DNA of 64,000 bases from Nitrosomonas ureae (GCF_900206265.1 NZ_LT907782.1:2108001-2172000); one strand, 5' to 3'; counted from the first letter of the stretch, positions 42,291-51,064 are shown. Notes: a model not told the origin generated them from the letters alone. Numbers and translations are program-made.

Positions 42291-43265
42291 ATGAATCTGA
42301 ATATTAAACTTGATCCGCGGGCAGCGGCTATTCTGGGGGCATTGATTGCTGATTCAGCGTCGCTGGGTTTACATTGGTTATATGATCCCGAACGCATTGC
42401 GCAGATCGAGAAAACCAAGGGATTGACTTTTTTGCAGCCCGATGCACATGACTATGCGGGTGTCAGCGGTTACTTTGCGCATGATGGTAAAGCGGCGGGA
42501 GATTCCTCCGGATACGGTGAACTGTGTTTGCTGATGTTACGGCATGTTGCGCAGCATGGGGAATTTGATCGCGTGGCGTATCAGATGGAATACCGGAATT
42601 ATTTGGGTCCTGGAGGGGCTTATGTCGGTTATGTCGATTCACCGGCACGCCAAACGTTGCAGACGTTGTTAGCACTTAAACCGGAAGAATTTCCGCAATA
42701 TTCCGGTGCCGATGACGATCAGTTTGCTGCATTGGCAACGATACCGGTAGTGGTCGCTACACATGCCGGATCGCAACAAGCATTGATGACTCAAATCGAG
42801 CGTGTTGTGCGTTTGACCAACCATAATGACACGGCAGTGGCGGCGGCGCAGTACGCAGGCTGTGTTTTGCTGCATGTTTTACAAGGAAAACCGATCGTTG
42901 AAGCGCTTGTCGGTGCATTGCCCAGTGCAGGCGAGAAACTGGCTCTTTTGGTGGAGGAAGCGCTGCAAACATGCATACTGGATAGTGCGGCGGTTGCCAA
43001 ACGTTTTGGCACGGCTTGCCATGTTCTGGAAGGCGTGCCTGTGATTGCGCATATTGTCCGATATGCACCCGACTATCGTACTGCAATTGAAGAAAATATT
43101 CGTATCGGTGGAGATAGTTGCGGCCGTGCTATTATGCTGGGTGCCATCATGGCGGCTCATGCGATACAGCAAGATCAACAATCCGCATCAATTCCACTTG
43201 AATGGGTGGCACGCTATAGGAATCTGGTTGCTGCGGCCGATGCATGTGGGGACTTGAAGCTGTAA
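42291..43265 (+). CDS. ADP-ribosylglycohydrolase-fold protein
   Basis: A 324-residue all-helical protein of the ARH/J1-crystallin superfamily. The N-terminal GALIADSASLGLHWLYD and C-terminal IGGDSCGRAIMLGAIMAA correspond to the two ends of the fold. The metal-binding TDDT-type and GGDTDT-type motifs of active ADP-ribose hydrolases are degraded (GGDSCG here). It may therefore act on a different substrate or be non-catalytic. It lies 15 bases after the Trm112 gene. Confidence 0.78.
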   Translation: MNLNIKLDPRAAAILGALIADSASLGLHWLYDPERIAQIEKTKGLTFLQPDAHDYAGVSGYFAHDGKAAGDSSGYGELCLLMLRHVAQHGEFDRVAYQMEYRNYLGPGGAYVGYVDSPARQTLQTLLALKPEEFPQYSGADDDQFAALATIPVVVATHAGSQQALMTQIERVVRLTNHNDTAVAAAQYAGCVLLHVLQGKPIVEALVGALPSAGEKLALLVEEALQTCILDSAAVAKRFGTACHVLEGVPVIAHIVRYAPDYRTAIEENIRIGGDSCGRAIMLGAIMAAHAIQQDQQSASIPLEWVARYRNLVAAADACGDLKL

Positions 43266-43323
43266 AGAATAGCTGAGCTATGCTAAAGTATTATTTTTGT
43301 CACAACAATATAAAAGGCTAAAC

Positions 43324-43512
43324 ATGGATTATAGTTATGAATCTGATCACACCAAATTCATGCGCGAATATCTGGAGAAAAATCCGGAAGTTAGAGACAA
43401 ACGTGCGCAAGCGCGCAATATGTGGTGGGATAAAAAACAAGACTTGCAGGAACGTAAGCGTTTTGAGGAATCCAGCGTTCCGATGAAGCCCTATGTGTAT
43501 TTTAATGGTTAG
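43324..43512 (+). CDS. DUF3460-family small protein
   Basis: A 62-residue charged protein typical of betaproteobacteria: YESDHTKFMREYLEKNPEV, then ARNMWWDK and a short tail. The ATG at 43324 has AAGG seven bases upstream; an earlier in-frame start is possible. The function is unknown. Confidence 0.85.
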   Translation: MDYSYESDHTKFMREYLEKNPEVRDKRAQARNMWWDKKQDLQERKRFEESSVPMKPYVYFNG

Positions 43513-43581
43513 TGTTTTGCCCTTCTCAAACTGTTCGTGCGGGCAATCAATCAGGCCCGCTTTTATTTGAACGCATTGGGT

Positions 43582-44073
43582 ATGAAGAAAGCGATCGCTG
43601 GTTTAGGTATATTCCTAATGTCGGCATGTGCTCATCTAATTGATTCAACGGTTAAGCCTGAGCAGTTCGAAGCGCCATTAGCCGGAGAGCATGCAGTACT
43701 AGCAAGTTGCGTTACCCATAAATTGCAATCCAACGGCCGGTCGTACATGCGTCCGTTACAATTCAGAAACCGGCAATATCCGGATATCGAAGCATCTGAG
43801 ATTCATGCGTACGACACCCGATATTTACCCAATGCTATTGCCACTTACGCGCCTTCGAATCCCGATGCTATTTTCATTTATGCCCATACGGCCCCGGAAA
43901 TTCAGTCATCCGCACAACGCAGAGACAATGATAAGGCAGTATATGCCTTTGCCTTGCTGTTGCAACAAATCGATAGCCATACAGTGCAAGCTTCATTGAG
44001 AGGGGATCCCTTCATCGGAAATATAGCCTGGAAAATATTGCAATCCTGCGTAATGGCGGGATCTGAGTCTTAG
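43582..44073 (+). CDS. putative lipoprotein of unknown function
   Basis: A 163-residue protein with a lipoprotein signal: hydrophobic IAGLGIFLMSAC gives a lipobox and a Cys near residue 16. The mature part has no motif I recognise; a VLASCVTHKLQS segment and a conserved-looking IFIYAHT stretch are visible. The ATG at 43582 is chosen because it places the signal peptide at the N-terminus. Convergent with the SDR gene 19 bases downstream. Confidence 0.7.
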   Translation: MKKAIAGLGIFLMSACAHLIDSTVKPEQFEAPLAGEHAVLASCVTHKLQSNGRSYMRPLQFRNRQYPDIEASEIHAYDTRYLPNAIATYAPSNPDAIFIYAHTAPEIQSSAQRRDNDKAVYAFALLLQQIDSHTVQASLRGDPFIGNIAWKILQSCVMAGSES

Positions 44074-44092
44074 TTTCCGCCATTCGAATCGA

Positions 44093-44929
44093 TTAATTGT
44101 TATTCCCTGATTTAGCCAGCAGCAAATCGAGTGCGCGTGTACTCAGTACGCGTTTGAGGATGCCAAATAAGTAAGTTGGAAAAGTCACATAATAGCGTGG
44201 TTGCGGTTTGTTGGCCTCCAGAGCATGGATGACGCGCTTCAGTACCGCTTCCGGTGGCAGCGTGAAAGGAACCGCCGGCCCCGGTTTATTCAGGCGCCCT
44301 AATACTCCCTGGTATTTTTCACGATGAAAGCTATTTTCGATATCGATATATTTTTCCAGTGCTTTGACAGCGTTGATACGAAACTTGCTGGCAATCGGCC
44401 CGGGCTCAATCAGACTGACATGAATATTGCTGCCTTTCAATTCCAGCCGCAAGGTATCGCTGAGTCCTTCGATGGCGTATTTGGAAGCGTTGTATGCCCC
44501 ACGAAAAGGCAATGCCACGAAGCCCAGTACCGAGCTGTTCTGAATAATCCGGCCGTAACCTTGCCGGCGCATCACCGGTAGCGCCAGATTGGTCAATTCC
44601 TGCCAGCCGAACACGTTGGTTTCGAATTGGGCACGCAGAGCATCACGATTCAGGTCCTCGACCGCACCGGGTAATCCGTAGGCGCCATTGTTGAATAGCG
44701 CATAAAGCTCGCCACCCGTGCGACGCAGAACTTCCTCAAAAGCAAAATGAATCGAGTTGGAATCGTTCAAATCCAGGCGAAAACTTTCCAGGCCCTCCTC
44801 CAGTAATGCCGTAACGCTGTCCCGCTGCCGGGCGGTTGCAAATACGCGATAACCGCGTTGATGCAATGCTTTGGCGACACAGTAACCGATTCCGCTGGAA
44901 CAACCGGTAATGAGTATGGTTTTTTTCAT
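44093..44929 (-). CDS. short-chain dehydrogenase/reductase
   Basis: A classical SDR of 278 residues. The NAD(P) loop ITGCSSGIGYCVAKAL, NNGAYG, the catalytic Ser in IIQNSSVLGF and the YNASK Tyr-Lys pair are all present. The R-rich VFATARQRDS after the second beta strand favours NADPH. Its C-terminal extension (about 200-278) resembles retinol/17-beta-type SDRs. The substrate is unknown. Confidence 0.88.
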   Translation of the reverse strand: MKKTILITGCSSGIGYCVAKALHQRGYRVFATARQRDSVTALLEEGLESFRLDLNDSNSIHFAFEEVLRRTGGELYALFNNGAYGLPGAVEDLNRDALRAQFETNVFGWQELTNLALPVMRRQGYGRIIQNSSVLGFVALPFRGAYNASKYAIEGLSDTLRLELKGSNIHVSLIEPGPIASKFRINAVKALEKYIDIENSFHREKYQGVLGRLNKPGPAVPFTLPPEAVLKRVIHALEANKPQPRYYVTFPTYLFGILKRVLSTRALDLLLAKSGNNN

Positions 44930-45052
44930 TGATGCAGATTAACCCCAAAAAATTGTAATTCTCATAGCTTGACAATGGATTCAATGCGAAGATAGCATCA
45001 ATCTCTGCTGCAAGGCTTTATTCGATGAAAATAGCATAATTGAAGAACCTAT

Positions 45053-45418
45053 ATGGCAAAAATTTTATTCAAGCTTAATGGTGTGCCTGATGATGAAGCT
45101 TATGAAGTACGCGAATTGCTGACCAACAATGGAATTGATTACTATGAAACTACGCCGGGAAACTGGGGTGTATCGATGCCTGCAATCTGGCTTCGTGATG
45201 AAGCTCAGTTTGAGAAAGCACGTGCACTGTTGGATACCTATCAAAACGAGCGCAGCACTAGGATGCGTGAAGAATACGACCGCCTGAAACGGGAAGGCAA
45301 GAATCAAACTTTTTTCGATGCTGTCAAGCAGAAGCCGGTCAGTTTTACGATTTACCTGGCGTTGGCCTTGCTCGTCATTTATTTATCAATCAAGCTGGTT
45401 CTCGACCTGGCGCCCTAG
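45053..45418 (+). CDS. DUF6164-like protein with a C-terminal membrane helix
   Basis: A 121-residue protein. The N-terminal half (ILFKLNGVPDDEAYEVRELL, then YYETTPGNWGVSMPAIWL) has a ferredoxin-like fold pattern as in DUF2007/DUF6164 proteins. A KQKPVSFTIYLALALLVIY helix near residues 89-115 anchors it. The function is unknown. It stands 100 bases ahead of the P460 gene. Confidence 0.75.
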   Translation: MAKILFKLNGVPDDEAYEVRELLTNNGIDYYETTPGNWGVSMPAIWLRDEAQFEKARALLDTYQNERSTRMREEYDRLKREGKNQTFFDAVKQKPVSFTIYLALALLVIYLSIKLVLDLAP

Positions 45419-45518
45419 CGGAACAACTATCAAGTTAACACTATTCAGAACGCTGAATACGGTATCATAATCATCTCAAGCCTGCTTTATTCCGCAATAT
45501 TTATCAAGGAGAAGAAAC

Positions 45519-46040
45519 ATGAGAAATACATTCAGAGCAATAGTCGCCGTTTTTGCAATCACTCCGCTGTTCGTTCAGGCTGGCGGGGATCCCGAACACG
45601 TTAAATTTCCTGAAGATTATGCTAAGGCCTTCACACAATATGCCACGATAAACCGCGCGAATCAGACGCAAGTAGCCAAGTTATATGCCAATGAAACAGC
45701 AATTTCCAACTACAAGCAGGGAAAACCGGGCGGTTCTGGGGCTGTCGTGGTCATGGAAATCTATACACCAAAGGCAGATGCGGCAGGCAAACCGATTCCC
45801 GGTAGTGACGGTATCTTTGAAATCGACTCGCTGGCTGCTATTGGCGTAATGGAAAACAGAAGCGATTGGGATTCAGCTTTCCCAAAAGAAAATCGCTCCG
45901 GAGATTGGGGATTCGCACTTTATAATCCAGATGGCAGCGTGAAAAACAACGAACTGAATTGTGCGCAGTGCCACAACCCGCTGCAGGCTCAGGATTTCCT
46001 GTTTACTTATCAAAGATTGGTTGATTTCGTGAAAAAATAA
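45519..46040 (+). CDS. cytochrome P460-family haem c protein
   Basis: Periplasmic monohaem protein, 173 residues. The signal peptide ends near VQAGG; the single c-type haem motif CAQCH lies at residues 148-152, close to the C-terminus, as in cytochromes P460 and c'-beta. Cytochrome P460 of ammonia oxidisers converts hydroxylamine (with NO) to N2O through a haem-lysine cross-link; c'-beta lacks that cross-link. Lysines at NYKQGK (about 66-69) are candidates, but alignment is needed. A strong SD (AAGGAGAAG) precedes the ATG. Monocistronic in appearance, ended by the hairpin at 46057. Confidence 0.87.
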   Translation: MRNTFRAIVAVFAITPLFVQAGGDPEHVKFPEDYAKAFTQYATINRANQTQVAKLYANETAISNYKQGKPGGSGAVVVMEIYTPKADAAGKPIPGSDGIFEIDSLAAIGVMENRSDWDSAFPKENRSGDWGFALYNPDGSVKNNELNCAQCHNPLQAQDFLFTYQRLVDFVKK

Positions 46041-46056
46041 TCAATTTCAATTCATC

Positions 46057-46088
46057 GATCGGATGATGGCTCGTGTGATCATCCGATC
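46057..46088. terminator. perfect hairpin between convergent P460 and TonB-receptor genes
   Basis: GATCGGATGAT and ATCATCCGATC form an 11-bp perfect stem around a 10-base loop. No strong T-run follows, so termination is plausible rather than certain. Confidence 0.55.
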
Positions 46089-46185
46089 AGTTGTACAGCT
46101 TGCATCCTATGTCGGGGATTTCTTAGTGAGCTGTTCTAAAGGGTCAGTGTCAACTTTTGCAGCGTTGCATCGATCCATTGAACTG

Positions 46186-48207
46186 TTAGAAAACGCCCCT
46201 AATCCCTCCGATAATCGCTCGTCCGGCCATGGGGGCTGCGTCTTTCAGGAAAGAAGTATGCATGCGGATATCGCTATCCAAAAGATTTCTGCCTTGCAAG
46301 AACAGCATGTAATTGACGGATTGCGTCAATTTCATGTGATAACCGATTTCGGTATTCATCAGGGTATAACCGGGTGTTTCGGTTTCCAGTACAGCGACTC
46401 GATCTTGTTGAACGACGCGGGTCAGATTGAAATTGGCTTGCCACTTATTTTGGGTAAAGTTCAGATCAAAACCGAATCGTTGTGGCGTGATGCGCGGAAT
46501 ATTACCATTGTCTTTTAGTTTGCCATAGACGGTATCCGTAAATAGACGCAAATTGACGGTATCTGGAAGCAGCGCGATGTTGGCTTCAGCTTCCAAGCCA
46601 TAAAATCTTGCCCGGGTTTGAGAAAAGTCCTGAACTAAAAATGGGCCATTGATTTCTACTATGCCTTCGTCATCAACTCGATCAGCAACCCCATCATTAT
46701 TGCTATCACGGCTTTGCTGAAAAATATAATCGTTGATATGGTTGTAGAACAAATTCACTCTTCCGGTAATTCTGCCGGTGGTTTTTTGTAAAGCAACATC
46801 GAAGTTATTGGATGTTTCTTTGTTTAAGGTGGAATTGCCTTGTTCAAACGTGTTGGTCGCGATATGCACACCATCAGCAAACAGGGCTACGGTATTCGGT
46901 GCGCGTTGTCCGCGTGTGGCGATAAGATCGAGTTGATAGCCTTCGATAAATTTCCACGCGGCACCCGCGGATACGCTATATAAATTAAAATTTCGTGTCT
47001 GTAGCATCGCTACGCGCGGATTATGGTTCGAGTGCTCAAATCGTCCACCGATTTCAAATTGCCATTGTTGCCAGTTGCGTTTCTCAACCATGAAAATGCC
47101 GGCAGATTGCGATAGGCTGGTTGGCACGAAGGCCTCTTCCCCTTTTGCAGTAAAATTGCGGTGTTGCAGTTGCACGCCCATGATGCCCTGCCATTGCGCG
47201 ACCGGAACATGCGTTAATTCGGCGCGGCCTTCCAGCTCGTCATTCTTGAAACGACTGCCAATTTCGCCGCTTTGTTCGAGTTCTTTATGCTGATAATCAT
47301 TATAGGTAAAACGCGTTCTTAATTGCAGGAACCCTTTGAGCGGGTTATCCAGATCACCAGCCAGGCCGTAACGCGTTTGGCCCATATCAATTTTTGCACC
47401 TTCCGGACCAGGAATACCGTAGAAATTTTCTAATCTTGAAATCGACATACCCACAAACCCTCGTTCGCCAATATAAGCGCTACCTGCTGATAAATTGCTG
47501 GAATCAATGGCGCTGTTTCTGACCAACCCAATTTCGCTTTCCGGATCGTTTGGATTGGCTCGGCCGGGAATATGGATATCATTGGTTTTTCTTTTCATGC
47601 CTTCAATGTTCCACGAGACCTGACCCTTGCTACCCGATGCTGTAAGCACTCCGCTGCGTTCTTCCAGAGCGGAATTGAAACGTCCTTCAAAATTGGCTTG
47701 TGGTGTTTTAAATAAACGGTCCGGAATGCGATCATTAAGCACATTTACGACACCGCCGGATACACCGCTGCCATAGAGTAATGTTGATGGCCCCCGTAAT
47801 ATTTCAATGCGGGTGGCATTTAAGGTTTCCGTCGCAACGGCATGATCCGGACTGATGACAGAAACATCTCCCGTACCCATGCTATTTTCCATTACACGAA
47901 CACGTTCGCCGTCCTGCCCGCGAATAATCGGGCGGCCGCTGCCCGGACCAAAGCTGCTGGAAGTGACTCCAAGCTCGTGCGCAAGCGTATCTCCCAGATT
48001 GGCTTCACGTTTCTGGCGCAAACGATCCCGGTGAATAATCATGTCAGCCTTGAATCCGGTTGATTCCGCCGAGCTTGTAGTCGGCGCAGTTATCTTGACC
48101 CCTGGCAATTGGATATTCTTGGGTGCATTTTGTGCGTAAATGCTTGATGTATCCAGCGAGAATACAATGAGTGTGATTGCCGCTTGTTTAAATAACATTG
48201 TTTGCAT
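46186..48207 (-). CDS. TonB-dependent outer membrane receptor, ZnuD-like
   Basis: A 673-residue receptor with a signal peptide, a plug domain (GDTLAHELGVTSSSFGPGSGRPIIRGQDGERVRV, spread over residues about 71-105) and a beta-barrel ending in GGIRGVF with the terminal aromatic residue. The plug and the absence of a siderophore-type extension resemble ZnuD zinc receptors. The neighbouring Fur/Zur-type regulator and the shared palindrome at 48282 support metal uptake. Zinc is the likely, but not proven, substrate. Confidence 0.85.
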   Translation of the reverse strand: MQTMLFKQAAITLIVFSLDTSSIYAQNAPKNIQLPGVKITAPTTSSAESTGFKADMIIHRDRLRQKREANLGDTLAHELGVTSSSFGPGSGRPIIRGQDGERVRVMENSMGTGDVSVISPDHAVATETLNATRIEILRGPSTLLYGSGVSGGVVNVLNDRIPDRLFKTPQANFEGRFNSALEERSGVLTASGSKGQVSWNIEGMKRKTNDIHIPGRANPNDPESEIGLVRNSAIDSSNLSAGSAYIGERGFVGMSISRLENFYGIPGPEGAKIDMGQTRYGLAGDLDNPLKGFLQLRTRFTYNDYQHKELEQSGEIGSRFKNDELEGRAELTHVPVAQWQGIMGVQLQHRNFTAKGEEAFVPTSLSQSAGIFMVEKRNWQQWQFEIGGRFEHSNHNPRVAMLQTRNFNLYSVSAGAAWKFIEGYQLDLIATRGQRAPNTVALFADGVHIATNTFEQGNSTLNKETSNNFDVALQKTTGRITGRVNLFYNHINDYIFQQSRDSNNDGVADRVDDEGIVEINGPFLVQDFSQTRARFYGLEAEANIALLPDTVNLRLFTDTVYGKLKDNGNIPRITPQRFGFDLNFTQNKWQANFNLTRVVQQDRVAVLETETPGYTLMNTEIGYHMKLTQSVNYMLFLQGRNLLDSDIRMHTSFLKDAAPMAGRAIIGGIRGVF

Positions 48208-48281
48208 AACTAGCTACCATGATCTGGTTTTCTGTGATCGGCATAGCCCATACCACTTTCCTGATTGAATGAGACATAAGA

Positions 48282-48296
48282 TGCAACTGAGTTGCA
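48282..48296. promoter_or_regulatory. candidate Fur/Zur-type operator upstream of the TonB receptor
   Basis: TGCAAC-TGA-GTTGCA, a perfect 6-bp inverted repeat with a 3-base centre, 75 bases upstream of the receptor ATG. The same half-sites and spacing recur at 49151 in front of the regulator gene. Confidence 0.65.
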
Positions 48297-48385
48297 ACAA
48301 GGATGCTGATCAATTCACAGTAATTAATCCCCATCAAAACAGTCCGTAGACTGCTGGATGATTGGATCAGAACAGGATTATTTGT

Positions 48386-48718
48386 TTAAGAAGCAGAAAA
48401 ACTGAGAGGGGGTGCGCGCGTACAGTAGGAGAGTATTTTATTATCAGAGTACCGCTTTATTGCCCATAACAACAAGCGGTGATGAGTAACTGAAATGCAT
48501 AGAAACAACCCTGCGGCAATCAAATAGAGATTGAGTGCGGTAAGCGCGAGGCAATCCGGACAGATTTCATCAAGATCGATATCGGTGTCATTCTCATTGT
48601 CAATGACATCGAGTAAATCGGCTTGTGCGTAGTGCGTGAAAGCATGCGTTATCAGAAATACCGGCACGCATAATACTGCAAGTGTAAGAATTAGAAATAA
48701 GCTTTTGCGTATCATCAT
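48386..48718 (-). CDS. small membrane protein of a metal-uptake cluster
   Basis: A 110-residue protein with two predicted membrane helices (about 6-26 and 58-80). An acidic loop between them contains several Asp/Glu, THY and the pair ICPDC. The ATG at 48718 shares one base with the regulator stop (TAATG), implying translational coupling. I do not recognise the family; the Cys pair and acidic loop suggest a metal-handling role, in line with the cluster. Inference only. Confidence 0.7.
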   Translation of the reverse strand: MMIRKSLFLILTLAVLCVPVFLITHAFTHYAQADLLDVIDNENDTDIDLDEICPDCLALTALNLYLIAAGLFLCISVTHHRLLLWAIKRYSDNKILSYCTRAPPLSFSAS

Positions 48719-49140
48719 TAACAGCAATTGGCGCAAAGGCCTTTGACCGTCATTTCGATTTCCTGGAAACGGTAGCCGGTTGGCAAAGGCCAGCTTCGTT
48801 CAATCGGTAAACTATCCAGGCAAATCACTTGTGCGCAACCGGTACATTTAAAGTGAGCATGTTGATGTGAATGCGGCTCGGGATTCGCATGATAACGCCA
48901 TATTCGATCGTCGCTGGTTATTTTGTGGATGAGTCCATTTTCAACAAGCCACTCCAGCGTACGGTATAAAGTCACCCGATCCAATTGCAATGATTGCGGA
49001 AGACGCTGCTCGATTTCGCGATGCGTAATGGCTTTCTCTTCAGCCAACAATGTGGCGAGTATTCCAATACGACCCGCTGTCGCACGTCCACTGTGACGCA
49101 GGATCAGGTTTTCAGCAGTATGGTAAAATTTATTCGGCAT
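48718..49140 (-). CDS. Fur-family metalloregulator, Zur-like
   Basis: A 140-residue winged-helix repressor from the ATG at 49140. The DNA-binding helix is LDRVTLYRTLEWLVENGLI, followed by the metal site HSHQHAHFKCTGC and a second Cys pair in the C-terminal GLCANCC, the structural zinc site. A longer in-frame start at 49224 would put the promoter and operator inside the gene, so it is rejected. It is the first gene of regulator, small membrane protein and TonB receptor. Zur is preferred over Fur from context. Confidence 0.87.
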   Translation of the reverse strand: MPNKFYHTAENLILRHSGRATAGRIGILATLLAEEKAITHREIEQRLPQSLQLDRVTLYRTLEWLVENGLIHKITSDDRIWRYHANPEPHSHQHAHFKCTGCAQVICLDSLPIERSWPLPTGYRFQEIEMTVKGLCANCC

Positions 49141-49150
49141 ATCGATAAAA

Positions 49151-49196
49151 TGCAACAATGTTGCACTATTGTAATGAAATGATTCTTCAAGTGCAA
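49151..49196 (-). promoter_or_regulatory. promoter and operator of the Zur-like regulator gene
   Basis: On the minus strand TTGCAC (49196-49191), a 17-base spacer and TACAAT (49173-49168) form a good sigma70 promoter. Directly downstream lies TGCAAC-ATT-GTTGCA (49165-49151), overlapping the expected start point, the layout for autorepression. Confidence 0.72.
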
Positions 49197-49395
49197 CAAG
49201 CAGCTTAATAGGGGAAGAATGCACCGAATAGGTTTATGAGAGATGGTCTGTAACTACGCATGCTTCTTCTAACAAAATATTCAGATTTATTTGATTCGGT
49301 CAGAAATTCTTTGCAGATAGTCGCATATGCGCTATTGAAACAAATTATTTACACGGTCTATTCATGTTGTGAGATTAGCGTAAAATGCCAAGTTC

Positions 49396-49471
49396 GCCCT
49401 GGTAGCTCAGTGGATAGAGCAACCCCCTCCTAAGGGGTAGGTCGCACGTTCGATTCGTGTTCAGGGTGCCA
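49396..49471 (+). tRNA. tRNA-Arg(CCT)
   Basis: A complete cloverleaf: acceptor GCCCTGG, D arm GCTCAGTGGATAGAGC, anticodon stem ACCCC/GGGGT with loop CTCCTAA (anticodon CCT), T arm GCACG TTCGATT CGTGT, and encoded CCA. It decodes AGG. It lies 290 bases before the left repeat of the island but is not itself the duplicated target. Confidence 0.95.
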
Positions 49472-49760
49472 ATATATTCATAGTGTTACTGTAATAAATC
49501 CCATAAGGATAAATATGCATTGCTACCATATTGCTACTTCAAAATAATAATTCTTAAGTTTCCTGCATTAATGGCGATTAAATTCTTTGCATTTTGAGAG
49601 CCTGCATAATATCTACTATATCAAAAGTGTCAGAGGGTTTCGTTAGAATCCCTCAAGTTACTTCAAGTAAGAATCAGTGTAAAGTAATAATAGATACCAC
49701 CTGCTTTAACTGCCGCAATTAAGATATTTCCATGAGTTATTTATACTGATAGAAATAGGA

Positions 49761-49814
49761 CTCATAATCCCTTGGTCGCTGGTTCGAGTCCAGCCAGACC
49801 CACCAAAAATCAAG
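49761..49814 (+). repeat. left att repeat: 3' half of a tRNA(CAT)
   Basis: Starts CTCATAATCCCTTGGTCG, then the T arm GCTGG TTCGAGT CCAGC and CAGACCCACCA plus AAAAATCAAG. It matches the anticodon-loop-to-CCA half of a tRNA with a CAT anticodon, most like tRNA-Ile2. No 5' half is present upstream. The integrase stop codon is 15 bases away. Confidence 0.85.
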
Positions 49815-49829
49815 AGGTTAGGTTGGTTT

Positions 49830-50855
49830 CTAACCTCTTTTTTCTTTCTGGTGTGATAAAATTGTGTCACTAAGGACATTAGAAACTAGCTCGGCATGCT
49901 GCATAAGTTGCGGTTTTGATAGGTGTGCATACCGCCTTACCATCTCTTCCGATTCCCAACCACCGAGTTCCTGCAGTACATTCATGGGTGTGCCTTGTTG
50001 AGCTAACCAGCTTGCCCAAGTGTGCCGCAGATCATGCCATCTAAAGTTTTCTATTTCTGCTCGTTTTAAGGCTAGTTTCCATGCACGAGTATTAGCCCAT
50101 GCAATAGGGTTTCCGCGGAATGTGAAAACCCTGCTATGATGCTTGCCGACTTGCCGAAGTAACACTGTTATTGCAACAGAATTAAGCGGAACATGAATTG
50201 CTTTTCTTGCTTTGGCTTGATCGGGATGAATCCATGCAGCCTTCCGTTCAAGATCAACCTGATTCCATTCCAGATTAATAACGTTTGATTGTCTCAGGCC
50301 TGTCGATAAAGCAAATATCATCATGTCCTGTTGATGTTGTGGCAATTCTTCAAGTAATCTTTTTACTTGCTCGGGAGTTAACCATCGAATACGGCGTTTA
50401 GGTTCTGGAAAAAGCCTGATTTTTGGAATTTTGTCTATCCATTCCCAATCATGGCATGCTTTCCGAAGAATTGCCCGTATCAGTGCTAAATGACGATTTG
50501 CGGTTGATGGGCTTGTATCCTTTGCCTTTACGTGTGCAATATGATCAATTAATTCCCGATCAATTTCTTTCAATGGTTTATTACGTAAGAATTGCTGTAA
50601 CCATCGAAGTTTTTCTTTATCGCGCTCATGGGTAGCTTTATGCTGTGTTTCGAGTAGAAATTTACATGCTGCTTCATCCCATGTGTACTCCGGCTTTTCT
50701 CCCAATCGCTGAATGCGCCACGATTCGGCTTTTAGCTTGTCATGGTATTCTTGCGCTTGGGTTTTGTCGGCTGTGCCAGCAGAGCATCTAACACGCTCCC
50801 CTGCTGGTGTGGTGAACGCGATCCACCACGTATTACCGCGCTTGTAGAGTGGCAT
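49830..50855 (-). CDS. tyrosine recombinase (phage-type integrase)
   Basis: A 341-residue site-specific recombinase. Catalytic residues can be placed: Arg in LSTGLRQSNVINLEW, Lys further on, HDLRHTWASW (H-x-x-R) and the nucleophile Tyr in MVRRYAHLS. The N-terminal MPLYKRGNTWWIAF arm is phage-like. It lacks the extra helix region of integron integrases and ends 15 bases from the left att repeat. It should integrate at the tRNA repeat. Confidence 0.93.
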   Translation of the reverse strand: MPLYKRGNTWWIAFTTPAGERVRCSAGTADKTQAQEYHDKLKAESWRIQRLGEKPEYTWDEAACKFLLETQHKATHERDKEKLRWLQQFLRNKPLKEIDRELIDHIAHVKAKDTSPSTANRHLALIRAILRKACHDWEWIDKIPKIRLFPEPKRRIRWLTPEQVKRLLEELPQHQQDMMIFALSTGLRQSNVINLEWNQVDLERKAAWIHPDQAKARKAIHVPLNSVAITVLLRQVGKHHSRVFTFRGNPIAWANTRAWKLALKRAEIENFRWHDLRHTWASWLAQQGTPMNVLQELGGWESEEMVRRYAHLSKPQLMQHAELVSNVLSDTILSHQKEKRG

Positions 50856-51064
50856 ATGCTTACCTCCTTTTCTGAAACCACTCGCAACGCTTGCCGAGGA
50901 ATAGAATACTGTGATCTGATGTGTTCAACAAGATCATCAAGAATAAATACCCATCGCTTACCAAGCTTTGCACCTGGCAAATGTCCTGATTTTGCACGCC
51001 GCCGCACTTCTTCGGCATGCATTTTGAGAAAATTGGCGGCTTCAGTGAGTGAAAGTGTTTTCAT
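50732..51064 (-). CDS. helix-turn-helix protein, excisionase/AlpA-like
   Basis: A 110-residue protein. The N-terminal MerR/excisionase-type HTH reads LSLTEAANFLKMHAEEVRRRAKSGHLPGAK, split over residues 4-33, followed by GKRWVFILDDLVEHIRS. It is likely the recombination directionality factor or the element's regulator. Its 3' end overlaps the integrase gene by 124 bases in another frame, unusually long. The start at 51064 is chosen for the typical HTH N-terminus. Confidence 0.85.
   Translation of the reverse strand: MKTLSLTEAANFLKMHAEEVRRRAKSGHLPGAKLGKRWVFILDDLVEHIRSQYSIPRQALRVVSEKEVSICHSTSAVIRGGSRSPHQQGSVLDALLAQPTKPKRKNTMTS

Noticed and set aside
49141-49224. Longer N-terminus for the Fur-family regulator from a start at 49224
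   Set aside because: It would place a good promoter and the operator palindrome inside the coding sequence.
49830-50855. Possibility that the recombinase is an integron integrase serving the attC-like sites
   Set aside because: It has a phage-type N-terminus, no integron-specific insert, lies beside the tRNA repeat and has no attI; it is better explained as the element integrase.
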